A stretch of DNA of 55,501 nucleotides from a virus, in IMG/VR virus record IMGVR_UViG_3300013110_000375, positions 1-55,501 of that record. One strand, written 5' to 3'. Each line of letters begins with the position of its first letter. Within the stretch, counting starts at the first letter, position 1. The translations under genes were made by a program, and so were the position numbers. The notes beneath the pieces were generated by a model, which worked only from the letters and a program-made list of their open reading frames with translations, made no database searches and was not told where the DNA came from. Shown here piece after piece: positions 42,854 to 52,414 of the stretch.

Positions 42854-44101
42854 TTACCCCACAAAAATCTTTAATGGTACATTTTCAACCATTTTTTGAG
42901 CATTCTCTGACATTTCTGAGTCTCTCTCAAGAAGCTTGGGATATGTCATTTCATCTAACTGGGTTTTGAGTTCATCTCTTAAAGAATTTTGTTCTTCTTT
43001 AGCTTGAGATAGAAGATCAGTTGCATTTAAAGTTATATTGTCTCCGGGAACAGGAATTGAGCCTCCAAATTTGCCCCTAATCTGCCCCAAAGTCTCTTTA
43101 GACAGAGCGAGGCAAAATCTTCTAATCCATTGTTTTCCAATGGAGTTAATATTTTCATATGGCAAGTTCTCAAATGGAAGTGTATTCATATTATTAACTC
43201 CATTTTGACCTGCTTCTGTGTCGTCGGTCCACGGGTCATCTCCGGGGTCTATTGAGAACCTAAACCAAAATGTATTTTGACGCGCAGTATTTGGTGTGGG
43301 ATATAGCCTCAACTTATTATTAATAATTTCATAAGAATAGTGAGAAGTTCTTGTATATAAATGATCTTCATATGCTATAGCTTGGGCTTTATTTTGCCAA
43401 GCGGGAATCACATTAAAGCTAGAATCATCAGCATATTGGCCATAATTTTGAAAATCTCCAACGACATTAAGACCTCCATAATATCCATAAAACCGCCACA
43501 TTTGGGTTGGGGATATATAATATACTTGATGCACCTTTATTCTTTGATTTCCTATTTTATTATAAAAAGGACTTGATGAGTCATCGGCATGAGTTGCAGC
43601 TATGGTTTGAAGGTCATAATCTTGCTGATCTGTCACAACAGCAATTGAGGCCGAATACATCTCCCGACGACCTCCGACTAAAGCCTCAGATGAATATGAA
43701 TCAGCCAAGCGAAAAGCTGTTTCAAAGGAGAATTTGGGATATTTAAGGGCTATGTTTAGGGACCCAGAGGTAACCTGCCCTCGATGGTTAAAACTCGACG
43801 TAGCGGCCCCTAAGACCGATCCTAGGACGTTTTTTGACTGATGTATGTTAACTATATAAGAGTATTCAAGACATGCTTCTTCATAGTTCGCATATACGTT
43901 ATCTGCCTTAAGTTCAATATCAAGTATATCTCCACCTAATTTCTTATAAGTGTATGCAACTTGAGCAGCAGCACCCGCAAGAAATGCTGAACCTGTATAT
44001 GCTCCCAATGGCAATGCGGCAACAACATCGCCTGTGGCCCCAGTTACTGGAAGAACAAGTGCGCTTTTAGTTGAAGCTGGTGTAAGTGTTGGTAACGCCA
44101 T
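42854..44101 (-). CDS. Neck protein (gp13-like)
   Basis: 415 residues. The core is near residues 330-370: FCLALSKETLGQIRGKFGGS with IPVPGDNITLNATDLLSQAK, the characteristic end of gp13-type neck proteins (in T4 KFSG, PLPGG). The front part is Gly- and Tyr-rich beta. The ATG has GGGGGG upstream as in the gene at 36198, and a CTATTTAT element lies 22 bases before it. Confidence 0.77.
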   Translation of the reverse strand: MALPTLTPASTKSALVLPVTGATGDVVAALPLGAYTGSAFLAGAAAQVAYTYKKLGGDILDIELKADNVYANYEEACLEYSYIVNIHQSKNVLGSVLGAATSSFNHRGQVTSGSLNIALKYPKFSFETAFRLADSYSSEALVGGRREMYSASIAVVTDQQDYDLQTIAATHADDSSSPFYNKIGNQRIKVHQVYYISPTQMWRFYGYYGGLNVVGDFQNYGQYADDSSFNVIPAWQNKAQAIAYEDHLYTRTSHYSYEIINNKLRLYPTPNTARQNTFWFRFSIDPGDDPWTDDTEAGQNGVNNMNTLPFENLPYENINSIGKQWIRRFCLALSKETLGQIRGKFGGSIPVPGDNITLNATDLLSQAKEEQNSLRDELKTQLDEMTYPKLLERDSEMSENAQKMVENVPLKIFVG

Positions 44102-44109
44102 TCATAAAA

Positions 44110-44133
44110 CCCCCCAATCAAGAATAAATAGTT
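44110..44133 (-). promoter_or_regulatory. CTATTTAT element (candidate late promoter), copy of the 24-base repeat
   Basis: Coding-strand CTATTTAT at 44131-44124 within a 24-base stretch identical to 36207-36230, 22 bases before the ATG at 44101. It follows the Lys/Ala-rich gene at 44152. Confidence 0.6.
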
Positions 44134-44151
44134 ACATCTAATGTAAAGCTA

Positions 44152-44490
44152 CTATTGATTAGTCGTTCTGGTTTTGGTTGTTCTTTTGCGTCTGGTTGTC
44201 TTGGGCTTAGAAGTGGTTGTTTTCTTTGTTGTTTTGTTTAATTTGACCTCAGACTCTTTTTTTGCTTTTAATTCTGCTTCTTTTTTAGCAGCGGCTTCCA
44301 TTGCGGCTTTTTTTGCAGCTTCGGCTTGGGCCTTAAGTCTTGCGGCTTTCGCTTCTTGCTCTTGTTGCTCTTTTAACTTTTGAATACGAACAGAATTCTC
44401 TTCTTGGACTTTGAGTTCCGCTTGTCTTGCGGCTTCTTTTCTGCGTTCAATGATTTTTGCCCTTCTTAGGCGTTGTGATTTTCTAGCCAT
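44152..44490 (-). CDS. Lys/Ala-rich coiled-coil protein with a basic tail
   Basis: 112 residues. Residues 1-80 form a charged coiled coil (RRAKIIERRKEAARQAELKV); the last 30 residues are Lys/Arg/Thr-rich (TSKPKTTRRKRTTKTRTTNQ), like histone H1-type tails. It may bind DNA or act in head filling or as scaffold; unknown. The ATG has AAGGAG, and the gene lies between the decoration and neck genes. Confidence 0.65.
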   Translation of the reverse strand: MARKSQRLRRAKIIERRKEAARQAELKVQEENSVRIQKLKEQQEQEAKAARLKAQAEAAKKAAMEAAAKKEAELKAKKESEVKLNKTTKKTTTSKPKTTRRKRTTKTRTTNQ

Positions 44491-44561
44491 TATAACTCCT
44501 TGATAATGTTATAATTAGGCTCAAATCTCAAAAATTGGCCGGAAATAAAATTTGCGGAATT

Positions 44562-44587
44562 AAAAAAAGCCCACACAATGGTGGGCT
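44562..44587 (-). terminator. Intrinsic terminator after the decoration gene
   Basis: AGCCCAC, loop CATTGT, GTGGGCT then seven T on the minus strand. Confidence 0.88.
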
Positions 44588-44614
44588 TGATTTTATTATT
44601 TTGAAGATTAAGGA

Positions 44615-45052
44615 TTATGCACAAGTAATGCAATCGGCAGCACCTGAACATGATTCGCCGGAAACATACCAAAGTGTTCCATCCGTGTATACTTCTACAA
44701 AGTCACCTTGAACAGCATCGGCTGTAATAGTAATAAGATCGAACGCATCACCTTCATTCGCCGGGGATAACTGAACAGCGGCATTATCCGTAAAAGACTT
44801 AACATGTCCAACCATTTGGTTAGCAGTATCAGAAGCATGTTGTGCAATGGTCACTTGTGCGGTTTCGTCGTTGACAACAAATCTGCACCACCAGCCCTTA
44901 CCAGCACTAGACAACAATGGCAACACTACAGCAGTTGCGGCTGCGCCTACAGTAAAAATAGTTCCGCAATCGGCAACATCCACGGTTTTCGCGGTCGCCG
45001 TAAGGTTTTCAACTTTTAATCTATTTGAAGCATATCTTCCAGATTTTGACAT
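44615..45052 (-). CDS. Head decoration-like protein
   Basis: 145 residues. NRLKVENLTATAKTVDVADC, GTIFTVGAAATAVVLPL, KGWWCRFVV, and GTLWYVSGE match a beta-sandwich often found beside gp23 in marine T4-like phages and seen as a capsid decoration or short fibre module. The end SCSGAADCITCA has three Cys in eleven residues, unusual for a cytoplasmic protein. AAGGAG precedes the ATG. Confidence 0.65.
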   Translation of the reverse strand: MSKSGRYASNRLKVENLTATAKTVDVADCGTIFTVGAAATAVVLPLLSSAGKGWWCRFVVNDETAQVTIAQHASDTANQMVGHVKSFTDNAAVQLSPANEGDAFDLITITADAVQGDFVEVYTDGTLWYVSGESCSGAADCITCA

Positions 45053-45097
45053 ATTAATAATCTCCTTAAAATCTTTGCACTTTCAATGTGCGATCAA

Positions 45098-45106
45098 TAG
45101 TAAATA
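45098..45106 (-). promoter_or_regulatory. CTATTTACT element before the decoration gene
   Basis: Coding-strand CTATTTACT, 46 bases before the ATG at 45052 and just past the capsid terminator. A short hairpin GCACATTGAAAGTGC lies in the leader between. Confidence 0.48.
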
Positions 45107-45120
45107 GTATGGTGAAAAAG

Positions 45121-45151
45121 AAAAACCCCCGATGAAATAAATCATCAGGGG
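45121..45151 (-). terminator. Intrinsic terminator after the major capsid gene
   Basis: CCCCTGATGA, loop, TCATCGGGG then T-rich on the minus strand, about 30 bases after the capsid stop at 45183. Confidence 0.85.
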
Positions 45152-45182
45152 CATTTTTGTAGCATTGCTATTCTAAGTTAGA

Positions 45183-47009
45183 TTAGCTAGCTCCACCTTC
45201 ACCAAGAAGTCCTCGGACGATAACAAGGCCGTACATATCAGCACGAACCATCTTCTTACCGTAACGGGTCATGACACCCTTACGAGGCACGAAGTCCTCA
45301 GTTCCGAAGATCGTTGGAGTGACTTGGAGAGGCACATAAGGTGCATACACATAGCCACTTTCAAGGAAAGAGTTTCCTTTACGACCAACAAGAATAACAT
45401 TTCGATGGAAATAAGGATCAACGATAACATCAAACTTGCGGCTCAAAGAACCAACTTTTTCTGCTCCAATAACGCCTTTATCGGCATCAGCGGTAACATT
45501 AGCGCGGAACCCAGAGGTGAACTCAAGAATGTTAGCAACTTCAGGAGAGCAAACAACAAAGTTTGCGCCACCACGAAGCGTCTTACGATGAATTTGAGCG
45601 GAAATATCATTGATAGTTTCGATCAAGGTTTCATACCATTCACTAACCGTTCCAGTGAAGTCAGGGGCAGCAGCAGTTGCGCCCAATTCCAAACCAGTTT
45701 GGCGGTTCACAAAAAGTCCCGGTGAACGAGACCAATAGTATTTTCCAGCAGTTGCACCGTTAACGAGATCAGCAAGAATCTCACGATCAATTTCAAGAGC
45801 GATTTGCTCAGAAAGGATCGAGGTCAACTCAACTTCAGCATCCAAGTTATGATAAGCATTCAAGTCTTGACCCAATTCTGGAGTCCACTTGGCTTTCAAT
45901 TTCTTGGTTTGTGCCGTGATAGCAATACTATCGACCTTGATGTCGATTTCTGGGATTGCTGCTTCGCCTTCAAGGCCCCACTCAGGTGACCCAACGACAG
46001 CACCAAGAGCACCACCAGCAATCAGATCATCCCTGATTGGAAATTCCAATAATCCAGCACCCAAGTCAGCGGTTCCCGCTGCTGCTGAAGTCCGTGCAGC
46101 CTGAACGCCATTCGCGGCAGGTTGCATCAAAACAAAACGAATTGCTGCTTCTGACAAAGCAGTATCAGCAGCGGCAACTCTTGTAGTCAAACGACGAACT
46201 TGAGTTGTGGCGGCATCAGCTTCATTATTCCATGCAGTATTACCGTCACCAATGGTAAAGGCAGAAAGGTTGTTGGTATCAGCCGGACTTCCACCGTGAG
46301 AAGCAGTAAAACAAGAAATGCCGACATCGACAACGAGAACACCTGTGCCATCAGTAATAGCCAACAAGTCAGGGTCATACTGAATGTGTTTTGCGGCATC
46401 TTCGCTAACTGCACCATTAAGGTCGAAGGCCCTTTGGCACTTAATATTGTTCACATGAATAACGAGGTTTGAGCCAGTTGGGGATGCATAAGCATAACCG
46501 GAAGCACCAGCGCGAATAGGGCCTCCACCGGATTCAATACCGCGAGCATCAACAAGACTCACCCCATCAATGATGTCTTTACCGACATCACTAGTACCGT
46601 AAATTGACTCGGTGCCGCCCATGGTGTTGCCAAAGCGGTCTGCTGTCGTTGCGGAACCTCCAAGTTCATCGCCAAATACGAAGTCAAGGAAGAAAATGAG
46701 ACCTGATGGAAGGCTCATTGGTTGAACGCTAACAAGATCGTTAGCAATAAGTCCAGCGAATACTCGACGGACAATTGGGAAAGCAACAGCAGCAAAACCT
46801 TCGACATCGCCGCCAAGTCCCATAGAAGAAGCCTCACGAAGAAGCTCCTTGGCTTGATTTTCCAAGAGACGAGCCATAGTAGACTGTTCTCGTTGTGTTT
46901 GAAGACCTTCAAGTAAGCCGGTTGCTGACCATTTATTAAGAAGAGCTTCGCCTTCTTTAGCCATGTCGCGGTTTACAATGCCTTCACTAAGTGTTTCTAT
47001 AATAGACAT
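45183..47009 (-). CDS. Major capsid protein (gp23-like)
   Basis: 608 residues. FPIVRRVFAGLIANDLVSVQ with PMSLPSGLIFFLDFVFG near residue 85 and VYAPYVPLQVTPTIFGTEDF with TRYGKKMVRADMYGLVIVRG at the end are gp23 signatures. The HK97-fold shell protein forms hexamers; the N-terminal part is probably cleaved by a prohead protease, which is not in the window. GGAGG lies before the ATG, and the gp22-like gene is 24 bases upstream in the same transcript. Confidence 0.94.
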   Translation of the reverse strand: MSIIETLSEGIVNRDMAKEGEALLNKWSATGLLEGLQTQREQSTMARLLENQAKELLREASSMGLGGDVEGFAAVAFPIVRRVFAGLIANDLVSVQPMSLPSGLIFFLDFVFGDELGGSATTADRFGNTMGGTESIYGTSDVGKDIIDGVSLVDARGIESGGGPIRAGASGYAYASPTGSNLVIHVNNIKCQRAFDLNGAVSEDAAKHIQYDPDLLAITDGTGVLVVDVGISCFTASHGGSPADTNNLSAFTIGDGNTAWNNEADAATTQVRRLTTRVAAADTALSEAAIRFVLMQPAANGVQAARTSAAAGTADLGAGLLEFPIRDDLIAGGALGAVVGSPEWGLEGEAAIPEIDIKVDSIAITAQTKKLKAKWTPELGQDLNAYHNLDAEVELTSILSEQIALEIDREILADLVNGATAGKYYWSRSPGLFVNRQTGLELGATAAAPDFTGTVSEWYETLIETINDISAQIHRKTLRGGANFVVCSPEVANILEFTSGFRANVTADADKGVIGAEKVGSLSRKFDVIVDPYFHRNVILVGRKGNSFLESGYVYAPYVPLQVTPTIFGTEDFVPRKGVMTRYGKKMVRADMYGLVIVRGLLGEGGAS

Positions 47010-47033
47010 TTTTAATACCTCCTAAAGTATGTC

Positions 47034-48104
47034 TTATGAAATTCCTGCTAGTTTTTTCATTTTATCAGAAAATGAAAAACTTTCATTCATTTCTTTTTTG
47101 TTTCTCGGCAAAATATTTGATAAGTTAGATTTTCTTTGAACCGACTCACTAAGTGATTTTGGACCATTTTCTTTTGTTGATCCCACTGTAGCTTTTAGAG
47201 TTTCGCAAAGAGTTTTTGCCTCATTCAGTGTTTTTGCCTGTGCGATAGCTTCGACAATTTTATCTTTTTGTCGCTCATTCAAGGAGGTATCGCTTAAAAT
47301 CTTATTAGAATAAACCAATTTTGCATTTGACAAAAGTGATTCATCCAATTTGACTTTTAATTCTTTAACAGCAGAATACAATTTTTTATTGTCTGCATTA
47401 TATTTGTTAATTCTTTCTTTTAATTCTTTGACCTTTTTATTAAGTTCTTCGTTTTCTTCTTTTGCTTCGGTCGATTCTTGCTTGGCTAATTCCATTTCTT
47501 GTTGGTATTGTCTTGCGCCTGCGTCTGTCGCAAACCAACCAGATTTCGTCTCACCAGCATCAACAATCAACTCTTCTTCAAGAACCTCTTCTTGGTCAAT
47601 TTCGTTCATTAAATTAATAATTTCTTGAAGTGCAAGTTCGTCTTCTCCGCCCTCTGCTCCGAGGTCGCCAAGAGGAGACTCTTCTCCACCTTCTTCTCCA
47701 CCCAAACCAAGATCTGCCATAAGATCGTCTGTTCCCATCATTTCTTCTTCTCCGGGAGGCGGCTCTTCTTGGGCTTGTTGTTGGAGTGCTCCGAGATCAA
47801 TGTTAAAATCTTCAGGGTCAAACTCAAATTCAATAGACATCTCGACTGGTTGATTTGGGCTTTGATCGGCCACAGCAAAAGGTGCCTCAACAGGTGTTGA
47901 AGGTGGTGCCGATGTGGCCATTGAGCCTCCTAGCATTTCGTCCTGTTCTTGGACAATGGTCTTTGTTGAGGACTCCAGCAGTGTATCAACTGCTGCTTTA
48001 ATTTCTGGTGCATATTTCTCAACGATTGCCTGCTCGGCATTCTTTAGGGCGGCTTCACGGAGGGCAGCGGCATCAACTATGGCTTTTTCTAACATTGAAG
48101 ACAT
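47034..48104 (-). CDS. Prohead core scaffold protein (gp22-like)
   Basis: 356 residues. Helical N-terminus, then an acidic Gly/Glu-rich stretch (GGEEGGEESPLGDLGAEGGE), a long coiled coil and a C-terminal block LLSNAKLVYSNKILSDTSLN with KDKIVEAIAQAKTLNEAKTL that is typical of gp22. It directs capsid assembly and is degraded on maturation. The ATG at 48104 has AGGAG nine bases upstream; TTG 48113 is inside that spacing and less likely. A late-type element lies 34 bases upstream. Confidence 0.88.
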   Translation of the reverse strand: MSSMLEKAIVDAAALREAALKNAEQAIVEKYAPEIKAAVDTLLESSTKTIVQEQDEMLGGSMATSAPPSTPVEAPFAVADQSPNQPVEMSIEFEFDPEDFNIDLGALQQQAQEEPPPGEEEMMGTDDLMADLGLGGEEGGEESPLGDLGAEGGEDELALQEIINLMNEIDQEEVLEEELIVDAGETKSGWFATDAGARQYQQEMELAKQESTEAKEENEELNKKVKELKERINKYNADNKKLYSAVKELKVKLDESLLSNAKLVYSNKILSDTSLNERQKDKIVEAIAQAKTLNEAKTLCETLKATVGSTKENGPKSLSESVQRKSNLSNILPRNKKEMNESFSFSDKMKKLAGIS

Positions 48105-48137
48105 TAATAACAACTCCTAATAATACTATTATCATCA

Positions 48138-48145
48138 ATAAATAG
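48138..48145 (-). promoter_or_regulatory. CTATTTAT element (candidate late promoter) before gp22
   Basis: Coding-strand CTATTTAT, 34 bases before the ATG at 48104. It overlaps the 3' arm of the hairpin at 48144-48167 by two bases. Confidence 0.52.
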
Positions 48146-48167
48146 TGTTTTATTGAGGAAAAACACT
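48144..48167 (-). terminator. Weak hairpin terminator after the large fibre gene
   Basis: AGTGTTTT, loop TCCTCAAT, AAAACACT on the minus strand, then ATTTATT. AT-rich and weaker than others; it merges directly with the late-type element. Confidence 0.5.
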
Positions 48168-48175
48168 TTTAATGT

Positions 48176-51100
48176 TTAGTCAAGTAATATGGAGCCAGAT
48201 TTCATTGTTCCATTAGAATATCTCACACTAACCATCAACTTATTTGATCCCTCATCAAGATAAAATGAATAAGAACCAGAATGCAAATTTGCGTTATTAA
48301 GAGCAGCGGTTGGAGCACCAACAACGGCTGCACCAGAAACATATAAAGAAGCGTTAAAAGCAGCGGGAACCATATCCACTCCGACCATCCCAGCTTCATT
48401 AACAGAGAAAAGGTTTGCTTTGGTCGGAGTCGTAATTTCTAAAAGACTTGTGTTTCCAGTAATAGACTTTGATGCAGATAATTGAAGTTGAGGACTACTT
48501 CCGAAAGACATCTGAACATCAGAGCCAGAAACTCTCATAGATCCACTGACCGCCAATGACCTATTAGCTGTTCCTGTTGTTCCAATGGCAACTTGGCCGT
48601 CAAGGACAATATTTCCTCCTGCTGGATCTAAAGTGATGTCTCCATCAACATTAAATGTAAGATTAGCAGCAGTAGCATCATCATCAACTGTTGTGATTGT
48701 GGTTGCCCCATGGGCAGTGGTTTGAATCTGAAAATAATCGCCACTATCGGCTGAACTCTCAATTCTAAGATCAACGCCGCCGTCCTCAACATCAAGCTGG
48801 AGTCCGTAGTTGATATCGCCGCCGCCTGCTTCGATCCTTGCACCTTGGACGAAGCTGGAGCCGTTTGTGTTGCCTTGTGCATTTATCAACGCACCGTATA
48901 CAAAGCTGCCACCAGCATCAGCGGCGTGCGTAAGTGTCGGCGTGACGTACAAACCATACATATAGTTGTTGCCATTGGTGGCAGTTGTGTTGTCCATGTC
49001 AATATTGAGACCATACATAGTGTTATCTGATGTGGAATTCCCGGTCTTATCAAAATCTATTTGTAGACCGGTTATTGTTGTTGCGTCAGTATCGGAGTGA
49101 TTCTTATCTATTGTCGAATCTCCTGTTACCGTAAGTGTTGAGCCATCAAATGTTAGGTTCGCTTCGCCATTCATTCCATCTGTGCCTGTTGCTGTTACAA
49201 CCCTGTTGTCTGAACCGTTTGTCATAAAATCCGAAACATCAACAGAAAGACTAGCAATAGAATCAACACCTCCAGAGTAGTCAAGTCCGTTCCCGGCAAG
49301 AGAACCAGAAATAGCAACCTTATCAGAGGTGATTCTGAGAGAGCCTGAAGTTTGTACAGCCATAACACCAGAAGATGCTGTTAATCCATCGCCAGCAAGG
49401 CCAGAAGCAACATCATCATTCATCATGGAATCGGTAATACCGCTTGCTTTTACACGAAGACTATCTGAGTTGACTTCAATAGAAGAGTCATCAACATTAA
49501 CTTTCAATGAAGAAATAGAATCTACTCCACCTAAGTACCCAAGTCCATCACCGGCAAGTGATCCAGTTAGTGCAACTTTGTCACTTTGTATTTTAACTGC
49601 TCCCGATACTTGAACAGCAAGTGCGGCTCCTCCTCCACCAGTAAGTCCATCGCCAGCGACACTAGTTGCAATCTGGTCTGCTTCTACAGAGTTATTAGCA
49701 AGTGTCAAAGCACCGCCAGAAGCCACTGTGGCATCACCTGAGACTTTACTAAAAGTTGCTCCGTATAGATTGGCCCAAGTAATCTTTTTCTCGGTTCCAT
49801 TATCTGAAAACATAAAGTGGTCTTGAGAGTCATGAAGCCCTGTTCCGCCGAGGGCAGATAGGGCATCAATATCAACGGTGTCTGCCGAAGAGGTCAAAAC
49901 GATGTGTCCAGTATTGCTAAGTCCAAGATAACTTCCATTGCCAGCAATTGTTCCAGAAGCGATATTCGGAGCATGAATCTGAGCGGAAGCAGAAACAGTA
50001 TTAATAATAAGTTCTGCGGAAGCAGATACGCTTCCAACTACAGATAGTTTCTGTGCCGGGGAGGCAGTTCCAATGCCAACTCTATCATTTGAAGCACTTA
50101 TAAATAAAGTATTTGAGTCAAAGTTCAATCCATTTGGAAGAGTCACAGCTAAAGAGTTGATCGTGAGGGTGTCAAGGGATGAATTGCCAATAATTGTATT
50201 GCCATTGATCGCAACATTACTATCGAGTGTTATATCACCGCCGGAAGGAGTAATCGTCAGGTCACCGCCGGAGTCTGATCCAAGCGTTACAGAGTTTGAA
50301 GCATCATAAGATAATTTAAGCTGGGTTGTTGATCCGGACAAAATCTCAAGAGCGTGATCGGGATCTGCAACACCGATACCAACGCGACCTGTGGAACTGG
50401 TTATGAAAAGGGCCATTCCACTTGTAACGACTTTAAAATCAGAACCATCAACTTGAACTTTCTTAGTAGCCAGATTTCCATAAGTAGTAAGCATTTGGGT
50501 TCCACCGGCCATGACTCTCCAATTATCTGCGGCAGCGAATCCGAATTTGGTATCAGTATCTCCATCGTGAACCACATCGCCAGCTAATAACATAGAAGAG
50601 CCAGTAATATCTGCTGTTGCATACAAATTAGCAACTTGCGCGAGGCCCCAACGCAAACTTAAATCCCCAGATCCAGAAATGTGTGAACCAATATGCAACG
50701 TAGTAGAGCCAGAAATGGCACCAGTTACTGCAAGAGTAGAGCCATCAAAAGTTAAATTGGCCTCGACATCAATTGTGTCCTCGCCTCCAGAAGTTAGAAC
50801 TCTGTTTACATTGGTTCCGTTATAACTTGTAACAGCAGCATCTCCAAGAACCAATGAAGATAAAGTAGATATTTGAACTTTTTTGGGAAGAGCCACATCA
50901 GCATCATAAATTCCAAAATAGTCACCCGCAGCCAAAGATGCGGCGGTGGCTAAATCATTTGGAGACCACTTTAGACCGCCTACAACAGATTCTAAACCAG
51001 AGGCGGAGCTTAGGTTAACAATGAGTCCTCCACTGCCTGATATAAGACTTGTGCCCTTTAATATTTTTTCTGGGTGGATGAGTCCGGTGATAGCAGAGCT

Positions 51101-51562
51101 TGTAACATTTGTTAAATTCATAGCGTTGCCGTAATAGTATGATGCTGATACCGCATGCGAAGCCGTTATGGCACCAACAACTTGAAGCGCATGGCTAGTT
51201 GGATCAACACCGATTCCGACATATCCAGTTCCCTCATCAACATAAAAATCGAGACCAGAAGTGTCAATTTTAAAATCAGAACCAGCAACTTGAACTCTTT
51301 TTGGACTAAGATTACCATAACATGTTAATATTTGAGTCCCGGCGATGAGAGCAATGTTATCACTGCCAAATCTTATTTTAGTATCGGCATCTCCCGTATG
51401 AATAATGTCATCAGCAACCGCTATATTACTAGCTGTCAAGACACCGCTAAAAGTTTTTTGTCCTTGAATGGTTTGAGTTGTGTGTGTATCAACAAGGTCT
51501 TCAACTGTTCCTTGTCTGGTTCCTACGAAATTAACATTTCCGCTTAATAAATTATATGACAT
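48176..51562 (-). CDS. Tail fibre / receptor-binding protein, 1128 aa
   Basis: 1128 residues rich in Gly, Ser, Thr, Asp. It is made of repeats: GAITASHAVSASYYYGNAMN, segments such as DKVALTGSLAGDGL and DKVAISGSLAGNGL, and two copies of a VQV-SDFK block (VQVAGSDFKIDTSGLDFYV; VQVDGSDFKVVTSGMALFI). These are typical of trimeric beta fibres in marine phages. The C-terminus (NLHSGSYSFYLDEGSNKLMV) is not an intramolecular chaperone type I know. GGAG precedes the ATG. Confidence 0.82.
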   Translation of the reverse strand: MSYNLLSGNVNFVGTRQGTVEDLVDTHTTQTIQGQKTFSGVLTASNIAVADDIIHTGDADTKIRFGSDNIALIAGTQILTCYGNLSPKRVQVAGSDFKIDTSGLDFYVDEGTGYVGIGVDPTSHALQVVGAITASHAVSASYYYGNAMNLTNVTSSAITGLIHPEKILKGTSLISGSGGLIVNLSSASGLESVVGGLKWSPNDLATAASLAAGDYFGIYDADVALPKKVQISTLSSLVLGDAAVTSYNGTNVNRVLTSGGEDTIDVEANLTFDGSTLAVTGAISGSTTLHIGSHISGSGDLSLRWGLAQVANLYATADITGSSMLLAGDVVHDGDTDTKFGFAAADNWRVMAGGTQMLTTYGNLATKKVQVDGSDFKVVTSGMALFITSSTGRVGIGVADPDHALEILSGSTTQLKLSYDASNSVTLGSDSGGDLTITPSGGDITLDSNVAINGNTIIGNSSLDTLTINSLAVTLPNGLNFDSNTLFISASNDRVGIGTASPAQKLSVVGSVSASAELIINTVSASAQIHAPNIASGTIAGNGSYLGLSNTGHIVLTSSADTVDIDALSALGGTGLHDSQDHFMFSDNGTEKKITWANLYGATFSKVSGDATVASGGALTLANNSVEADQIATSVAGDGLTGGGGAALAVQVSGAVKIQSDKVALTGSLAGDGLGYLGGVDSISSLKVNVDDSSIEVNSDSLRVKASGITDSMMNDDVASGLAGDGLTASSGVMAVQTSGSLRITSDKVAISGSLAGNGLDYSGGVDSIASLSVDVSDFMTNGSDNRVVTATGTDGMNGEANLTFDGSTLTVTGDSTIDKNHSDTDATTITGLQIDFDKTGNSTSDNTMYGLNIDMDNTTATNGNNYMYGLYVTPTLTHAADAGGSFVYGALINAQGNTNGSSFVQGARIEAGGGDINYGLQLDVEDGGVDLRIESSADSGDYFQIQTTAHGATTITTVDDDATAANLTFNVDGDITLDPAGGNIVLDGQVAIGTTGTANRSLAVSGSMRVSGSDVQMSFGSSPQLQLSASKSITGNTSLLEITTPTKANLFSVNEAGMVGVDMVPAAFNASLYVSGAAVVGAPTAALNNANLHSGSYSFYLDEGSNKLMVSVRYSNGTMKSGSILLD

Positions 51563-51582
51563 TAAAAGTCTCCATTTTCTTA

Positions 51583-51590
51583 ATAAATAG
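51583..51590 (-). promoter_or_regulatory. CTATTTAT element before the large fibre gene
   Basis: Coding-strand CTATTTAT, 21 bases before the ATG at 51562, directly after the stop of the fibre gene at 51593. Confidence 0.55.
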
Positions 51591-51592
51591 TT

Positions 51593-52402
51593 TTATTTCT
51601 CAGAGATTACTATTCCTGTATCACTTGCTGTAATTAAGACAACACTGGTTTTATTTTGTGCTAAATCTATCATCGCGCCGCCTGCGATTGTGAGTTTGAC
51701 TGCATTTGTATTATCTTCTTTTATTATTATAAGACCTCCGACAACAGGGTTAGTAATATTTAAAGTGTTTGCGGGATCTGGGGGGTTTCCCATATGACCT
51801 GTAACATCAGTATAGGCATTCCCATCTGAAATATAGTCTTTTTCTTGATTTCCGCTCCCTACATTAACATTTGAAGCATAAATTTTAAAAGGATTTGAAC
51901 CTCCAGTAAAATATCCAAACCCATCGACATGAAGTTTTTGACTTGGTGAGTCTGTTCCGATTCCGACACTAGCAGCACTCGCGTCACATCGTAATACTGG
52001 GTCATTACTATTATTATTACTATTGACAATAAAGTCAATATTATTGTTTCCATTATTGATTGTGACTTGGTGAGGAGAGGAACTTTTCTTATGCATTCCA
52101 ATAAAACCCATTCCACCAGCCTTAAGTCTTATCCTATCATCAGTAAAATTGATATTTGTATCGGCATCTCCATTGTGATAAATGTATTGGTCCACGCCGA
52201 TGTCTCCTGCTACATCAAGATCATAGTCGGGAGTGGTGGTTCCAATACCAACTCTAGATCCAGAAACAATCAGAACATCATTATCGTTCGTCCTCAAAGA
52301 AATATAATCTTCCTCAAAGTCAATACCAGTATTTCTATTTGAATCATCAGAACCAGAAATGTCTCCAATTATCTGATTTCCTCTTGTATATTTATAAGAC
52401 AT
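51593..52402 (-). CDS. Tail fibre protein, 269 aa
   Basis: 269 residues. Contains RVGIGTTTPDYDLDVAGDIG and VGIGTDSPSQKLHVDGFGYF, two copies of the VGIGT-x-x-P-x-x-x-L-x-V motif common in phage fibre stalks, and ends in a beta domain VKLTIAGGAMIDLAQNKTSV. Similar stalk motifs occur in the adjacent larger fibres, so it probably joins the same fibre assembly. GAGG precedes the ATG. Confidence 0.78.
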   Translation of the reverse strand: MSYKYTRGNQIIGDISGSDDSNRNTGIDFEEDYISLRTNDNDVLIVSGSRVGIGTTTPDYDLDVAGDIGVDQYIYHNGDADTNINFTDDRIRLKAGGMGFIGMHKKSSSPHQVTINNGNNNIDFIVNSNNNSNDPVLRCDASAASVGIGTDSPSQKLHVDGFGYFTGGSNPFKIYASNVNVGSGNQEKDYISDGNAYTDVTGHMGNPPDPANTLNITNPVVGGLIIIKEDNTNAVKLTIAGGAMIDLAQNKTSVVLITASDTGIVISEK

Positions 52403-52414
52403 ATTTTACCTCAC

